Shown here piece after piece: positions 6,236-7,788 of a DNA stretch of 7,788 nt. A model generated the notes under the pieces. It searched no databases. It had not been told where the DNA came from and worked only from the letters and a program-made list of their open reading frames with translations. Source of the DNA: Dehalococcoidia bacterium (GTDB taxonomy: Bacteria; Chloroflexota; Dehalococcoidia; JACVQG01); assembly GCA_015661045.1 (NCBI GenBank), contig JACVQG010000110.1, positions 1 to 7,788 on the forward strand, read 5' to 3'. A program made the position numbers and the translations under genes. Within the stretch, counting starts at the first letter, position 1. Every line of letters begins with the position of its first letter.

Positions 6236-6263
6236 GGGGCATCCCGATAAATCGGGATGCCCC
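6236..6263. repeat. 28-bp palindrome (GGGGC backbone, ATCCCGAT core)
   Basis: GGGGCATCCCGAT (6236-6248) and ATCGGGATGCCCC (6251-6263) form a perfect 13-bp inverted repeat around AA, with TAC immediately after. It lies between the convergent mutase and recQ genes, a place where a bidirectional transcription block would be useful. Neither side has a T-tract, so classical intrinsic termination is not supported. Confidence 0.75.
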
Positions 6264-6304
6264 TACGGTGGGTTCGGATTCGGTGAAGGTGTTCATAATT
6301 CCTT

Positions 6305-7788
6305 TTACCTATCTTCTTCTACCTCAACAAGCCCCAGCCTTACCAACCTCGCTCTAATTCCACCTATCTTTCTTCCCAAAATTATAGCAAGCTCATCCAT
6401 ATTCTTTCCATTACGAAATCCATCTACCAATACTCTTTCCTCTTCCTCCGTCCACTTTTTATATGCATTTTCGTGTTTTCCCGGAAGCTCTATGCCAGAA
6501 GATGCCACTGGACTATCAATATATGCTTTGCTCCCGGGAATATTTTCTTTAATATATTTTCTTATTTCATCTAAAAACAAGGCCCCATACCTTGTTAGTT
6601 TAATATCACCGACTCCGTTAATTACCCTGAAACTTTCCAAATCCCGAGGCATTTGCATCGCCATTTGCTTCAGCGACACATCAGAAAAAACGATATAAGG
6701 CGGCATCCCTTCTTTATCTGCAATCTTCTTCCTCAACGCTCTTAACACGTCAAAAAGCTTAATGTCATATTTCTCCCCGCCGGTAGCATACAAATTATCT
6801 TTCTTTAATTTCGGCGGAGGCACATACAAAACAGTCTCTAACTTATCTTTCGGCGCGCAAACATCGCACATCCCGCAATTATCCACATCATATTTTTCGC
6901 CGAAATACCGAAGCAGCCCTATCCTCCGGCACTTATCGGTCTTGCAATAATCAATCATACTCAACATCTTCTCGTAAGCAATCTGCCGGAACTGTTCATT
7001 TTCTATTTGGTTAATAAAATATTCATGTTTAATCTTATCGCCGTAACTAAAAAATAAAATACAATCGCTTCTAAGCCCATCCCCATCCCTTCCGGCTCTG
7101 CCGGTTTCCTGGTAATATCCTTCAAGACTTTTGGGCATATCGCAGTGAATCACATAGCGTACATTTGGCTTATCAATTCCCATCCCGAAAGCAATCGTGG
7201 CAACGATGACATCCGAATCATCCCTGATAAATTTTGTCTGGTTTTCATTTCGTATTTCGGAAGATAAACCTGCATGATACGGCAAAGCGCGGACACCATC
7301 AGACTGGAGCTTTGTTGATAAATCCTCGACAGACTTTCTGCTCTGGCAGTAAATTATACCCGAATCTTTTGGCCTATTCTTTATGTACCCAAGAACATAA
7401 TGATACATGTCTTTTTTAGGCAGAATCCGGTAAAACAAATTTTTCCTATTTAGACTCCCCCTGTATATCTTTGCCTCTCTCATTCCCAGAAGATTAACAA
7501 TATCGCCCTGAACCTGCGGAACAGCCGTAGAAGTAAGCGCGATGATAGGCACATGCGGAAACTGTTTCCTCATCAAAGTCAATTTACGGTATTCCGGCCG
7601 GAAATCATGGCCCCACTCGGAAATGCAATGCGCCTCGTCTATCGCGATTAAATCAATACGAAGTTGCCGCAGGAAGTCAAAAAATCCCGGAATCATAATC
7701 CTTTCAGGTGACACATATAAAAGCTTGATATGCCTTTTAACTAATTGCGCCTTTATTTCATTAACTCTGCCATAATCCATAGTACTGT
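6305..7788 (-). CDS. recQ: RecQ-family ATP-dependent 3'-5' DNA helicase, N-terminus cut off by window edge
   Basis: The helicase unwinds DNA in recombinational repair and fork processing. The frame stays open through the window edge, so Walker A lies outside; residues are counted from the internal Met at 7778-7780. Visible parts are YVSPER (22-27), motif II DEAH with HCISEWGHDFRPEY (48-64), motif III ALTSTA (81-86), FGMGIDKPNVRYVIH (198-212) and motif VI QETGRAGRDG (224-233). The zinc-binding segment follows, with cysteines 284, 302, 305 and 308 at normal RecQ spacing (C279 precedes them). An HRDC domain starts at about 338, leaving only ~30 residues where the ~100-residue RQC winged helix normally sits. 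A C-terminal module KKWTEEEERVLVDGF...GGIRARLVRLGL (441-484) looks like a small Myb/HTH DNA-binding domain. The gene is convergent with the mutase and clearly more AT-rich than the + strand genes, suggesting a different recent history. Helicase identity is certain; the exact RecQ subfamily is not. Confidence 0.93.
   Translation of the reverse strand, partial: STMDYGRVNEIKAQLVKRHIKLLYVSPERIMIPGFFDFLRQLRIDLIAIDEAHCISEWGHDFRPEYRKLTLMRKQFPHVPIIALTSTAVPQVQGDIVNLLGMREAKIYRGSLNRKNLFYRILPKKDMYHYVLGYIKNRPKDSGIIYCQSRKSVEDLSTKLQSDGVRALPYHAGLSSEIRNENQTKFIRDDSDVIVATIAFGMGIDKPNVRYVIHCDMPKSLEGYYQETGRAGRDGDGLRSDCILFFSYGDKIKHEYFINQIENEQFRQIAYEKMLSMIDYCKTDKCRRIGLLRYFGEKYDVDNCGMCDVCAPKDKLETVLYVPPPKLKKDNLYATGGEKYDIKLFDVLRALRKKIADKEGMPPYIVFSDVSLKQMAMQMPRDLESFRVINGVGDIKLTRYGALFLDEIRKYIKENIPGSKAYIDSPVASSGIELPGKHENAYKKWTEEEERVLVDGFRNGKNMDELAIILGRKIGGIRARLVRLGLVEVEEDR

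Noticed and set aside
6236..6263. Bidirectional intrinsic terminator between mutase and recQ
   Set aside because: The stem is perfect but no T-tract follows on either strand, so it is listed only as a palindrome.

Overview
The window reads as a bacterial chromosome segment from what is probably a strict anaerobe. I lean towards Chloroflexota/Dehalococcoidia, because the coding capacity (an acetyl-CoA-synthase-like fragment, a stand-alone acyl-CoA mutase catalytic subunit, RNase Y) and the many perfect GGGGC...GCCCC intergenic palindromes fit that group. This is an inference from gene content, and no rRNA or other marker gene is present to confirm it.

Layout. Positions 2-409 (+) hold the C-terminal end of an MFS exporter. 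Positions 591-1361 (+) encode a 256-residue protein that looks like a piece of the N-terminal (A1) domain of acetyl-CoA synthase. Its last nine codons and stop lie inside a single type I-C-like CRISPR repeat (1333-1364). RNase Y (rny) follows at 1513-2937 (+), from its own promoter and a TTG start, and is closed by a palindrome-based terminator. A ten-helix EamA/DMT transporter lies at 3129-4034 (+). A 407-bp intergenic stretch then contains nested inverted repeats, a candidate promoter and leader hairpins. Positions 4442-6097 (+) encode a B12-dependent acyl-CoA mutase large subunit with substituted active-site residues. A truncated recQ helicase gene (6305-7788) runs convergently on the - strand and is much more AT-rich than its neighbours.

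The + strand genes do not form an obvious operon. Each is separated by 150-400 bp and most have a plausible sigma70-type promoter with a 17-bp spacer. The DMT and MFS transporters have no visible substrate link to the enzymes. The ACS-like fragment and the mutase both belong to CoA-thioester/corrinoid metabolism, but nothing here shows that they cooperate, and the small B12-binding subunit the mutase needs is not adjacent.

The points most worth following are: (1) the solitary CRISPR repeat supplying the end of an open reading frame; (2) a mutase with isobutyryl-CoA-mutase-like Phe/Gln substrate positions that also lacks the usual catalytic His and Gln; (3) a RecQ with no room for a winged-helix RQC domain but with an extra C-terminal HTH-like module; (4) a set of palindromes sharing a backbone but with different cores. 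I did not find a convincing complete novel system.
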